This document shows, piece after piece, positions 62,419 through 64,000 of a DNA stretch of 64,000 nt (position 1 is the first letter of the stretch; each line of letters opens with the position of its first letter). The DNA comes from Pedobacter sp. Hv1. GTDB lineage: Bacteria > Bacteroidota > Bacteroidia > Sphingobacteriales > Sphingobacteriaceae. The stretch spans positions 62,001-126,000 of the forward strand of contig NZ_LLWP01000009.1 of NCBI RefSeq assembly GCF_001412215.1, in the 5' to 3' direction. The translations under genes and the position numbers were made by a program. The notes under the pieces are model-generated. The model was given only the letters and a program-made list of their open reading frames with translations. It had not been told where the DNA came from and made no database searches.

Positions 62419-64000
62419 CTAGTTCACCAAAAACAAAGCATTGGTAAATAATTGTTTTCCGTTTTCCCAGAAAGAACGGAACAGTACATCGGTACCTAGG
62501 TAAACAATAGTTCCTCTACCCGATTGCTGTACGCCATATAATAATCCTGCGGCTAGTTTCTTTTTCACCTTATCTCCGGCAACACCAGCCATGTAGCTGT
62601 TTGCTTTTAATACACCCACATTCCAACCATTTTCTAATGGTTCGTATATTTTCTCATCCGTTTTTAGGGTATAATAATATTTACCCAAGCCCAAAGCTAA
62701 AGGATGGCTTTGATCGATACTTACTTTATAAATAGCACCAGGAATAGAGTTCTGCAAATCGTCTTTGTCTTTTTCTGAGTATCTACGTTCGTTGGTTTCC
62801 TTTTCGTCTTTTTTAGGATATTCTTTCTTTTTGATGTCGAATGGTCTTTTACCAATCACTGCACCAATGGCATCTTCCATCAAAATTACTTTGCCACCAG
62901 CACTAATCCAGCCACTCAATTGTTCTCCTAATTTCTCGTTATAAGAACCGTCAGGCAAGATCAAAACGTTTATTTTATTGATGTCCAAATAAGCAGCACT
63001 TTGTACACTGATCATGGTAATTGGATAATTTAATTCTTGTTCAAGAAAATGCCAAACTTCTCCAACACCTTGTGATGAAACTTCTTGTCCGCTAACAACA
63101 GCAATTTTTGGAGCGCTTAAAAGACGGTAAACAGACGATCCAAAATCTTTACCTTTTTCTACATAACCACTTGCAATAGGATAAAAAGCAACATTGTGAT
63201 CTTTAGCGATATCGGTTAATAACTTTGATAGATCTTTGTTTATTTTTTCATTTTCTGTTCTGTACACCAATAAAGAACCAGCTCTGTAAGCTTTACCACC
63301 AATGGTAAATGCTTCGTCTGCTATACGGATTTTAACTTTCTGCTTTTGTAAGGACACTACAGTTTGAGCATCGTCAATCGTATTCCATGGAATTACCCAA
63401 GCATAAGGTTTGCTGATATTTGGAATGCTCTCTTTTTTCTCTTCTATAAAGTTGTTGCTTCCAGTTATAAACTCCTTAACGGCATAAGCATTCAGGCCAT
63501 AAGCATAAGGAAGTGCCCATGCAGTAATATCATAGGTATTTGAATCGGTAACAACAGTTTGTGGCTCAAACAATACATTGGCCATTACAGAATGAGACTG
63601 TTGTAAGTTTACGATAAGGTCATTTCGTTCTACCTTAAAATTCTCTACTTTTTGCGTTTCGTAATTGTAACCATTTAAGGTTCTATCACCTCCAAAGGCA
63701 AAAGCAATGTGGTTTCTTTTTAATAGGTCGGCCATTTTGCGCAAGCGCTGAATGTTCTGCGCTTTTACAATGTATGTTTTATAAATTCCTGGAGGGTTGG
63801 ATAGACTTTGTTCGAAATACTTTTTAAACTCGCTTACCAACTTCTCAGCATTGGCCGAAACGGTTTCTATAGTAGACATAGAAGTTGTAAAATGATGGTC
63901 AATTCTGTCTTTTAAGGTTAAGGTATCTCCATCGGCAGTTACTACGGCTAAACCAGCTCTAATTCCACCTTGCTCGTAAGTCATGCCCACCGCCCCATTG
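62419..64000 (-). CDS. M14-family zinc carboxypeptidase, C-terminal part
   Basis: The frame enters from the right edge (NGAVGMTYEQGGIRAGLA) and gives the last about 527 residues; the GTG inside the window is not the start. The visible part matches the C-terminal region of the large (about 820-850 residue) Bacteroidota M14 family metallopeptidases: TYEQGG, DRIDHHFTTSMSTIE, and a class I glutamine amidotransferase-like domain near the end (NVLILPDGSYNEKLGEQLSG; FYP-to-VSGQEV). The N-terminal zinc ligands lie outside the window. Probably periplasmic. Confidence 0.8.
   Translation of the reverse strand, partial: NGAVGMTYEQGGIRAGLAVVTADGDTLTLKDRIDHHFTTSMSTIETVSANAEKLVSEFKKYFEQSLSNPPGIYKTYIVKAQNIQRLRKMADLLKRNHIAFAFGGDRTLNGYNYETQKVENFKVERNDLIVNLQQSHSVMANVLFEPQTVVTDSNTYDITAWALPYAYGLNAYAVKEFITGSNNFIEEKKESIPNISKPYAWVIPWNTIDDAQTVVSLQKQKVKIRIADEAFTIGGKAYRAGSLLVYRTENEKINKDLSKLLTDIAKDHNVAFYPIASGYVEKGKDFGSSVYRLLSAPKIAVVSGQEVSSQGVGEVWHFLEQELNYPITMISVQSAAYLDINKINVLILPDGSYNEKLGEQLSGWISAGGKVILMEDAIGAVIGKRPFDIKKKEYPKKDEKETNERRYSEKDKDDLQNSIPGAIYKVSIDQSHPLALGLGKYYYTLKTDEKIYEPLENGWNVGVLKANSYMAGVAGDKVKKKLAAGLLYGVQQSGRGTIVYLGTDVLFRSFWENGKQLFTNALFLVN

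Overview
The window looks like chromosomal DNA of a Bacteroidota bacterium, most probably of the Sphingobacteriaceae (Pedobacter-like). The evidence is low-GC coding sequence, SusC/SusD-type outer-membrane proteins, several ECF sigma/anti-sigma pairs, lipoproteins with Bacteroidota-style lipoboxes, and -7 boxes fitting the phylum consensus TAnnTTTG. The genus is an inference from protein style only.

Layout. 1-5.3 kb: the body of a secreted S9 oligopeptidase (running off the left edge), htpG, and a membrane metallophosphoesterase. 5.5-14.9 kb: two paralogous large outer-membrane beta-barrel proteins, both with TTG starts, bracketing a DUF4397 lipoprotein and an ECF sigma factor. The sigma factor overlaps a gene for an inner-membrane-anchored protein with a beta-barrel domain. 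A TlpA thioredoxin follows. 15-16.9 kb: an M23 lipoprotein and a small membrane protein. 17.1-26.3 kb: a minus-strand locus ordered ECF sigma, FecR, STN-SusC, SusD, TlpA and amidohydrolase. It is flanked by a decayed second copy of the yifB 3' end (about 16.95-17.03 kb) and by gene debris (26.5-27.2 kb), so it looks like an acquired island.

27.3-48.7 kb: yifB (comM, Mg-chelatase-like AAA ATPase) is split by a 19,856-bp Tn7-like transposon at 27958-47813. The ends are TGT...ACA, the flanking duplication is 5 bp (GATAC), and six TnsB-site-like repeats lie at the ends. Removing the element and one GATAC restores an in-frame 512-codon yifB. The left end carries tnsA-tnsB-tnsC-tniQ. The right end carries a divergent TnsE-like gene. 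The cargo includes a LecA-like lectin-domain protein, an HNH nuclease, two unknown membrane proteins, a SIR2 defence-type protein, a trypsin-like protease coupled to a secreted repeat protein, two unknown proteins, and a paralogue of ribosomal protein bL17 with a long C-terminal extension. No CRISPR array or cas gene was seen, so this is not a CRISPR-associated transposon. The bL17 paralogue inside the Tn7-like element is the most unusual feature of the window.

48.8-64 kb: mostly ordinary chromosome. It holds an MFS transporter with its small DUF6814 partner, a DoxX-like protein, a nucleoid-associated protein, a TrxR-like flavoprotein, TerC, two secreted peptidases, an ECF sigma/anti-sigma/adhesin-like operon, aspS, a small lipoprotein, and the C-terminal part of an M14 carboxypeptidase running off the right edge. 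No tRNA, rRNA or IS element was recognised.
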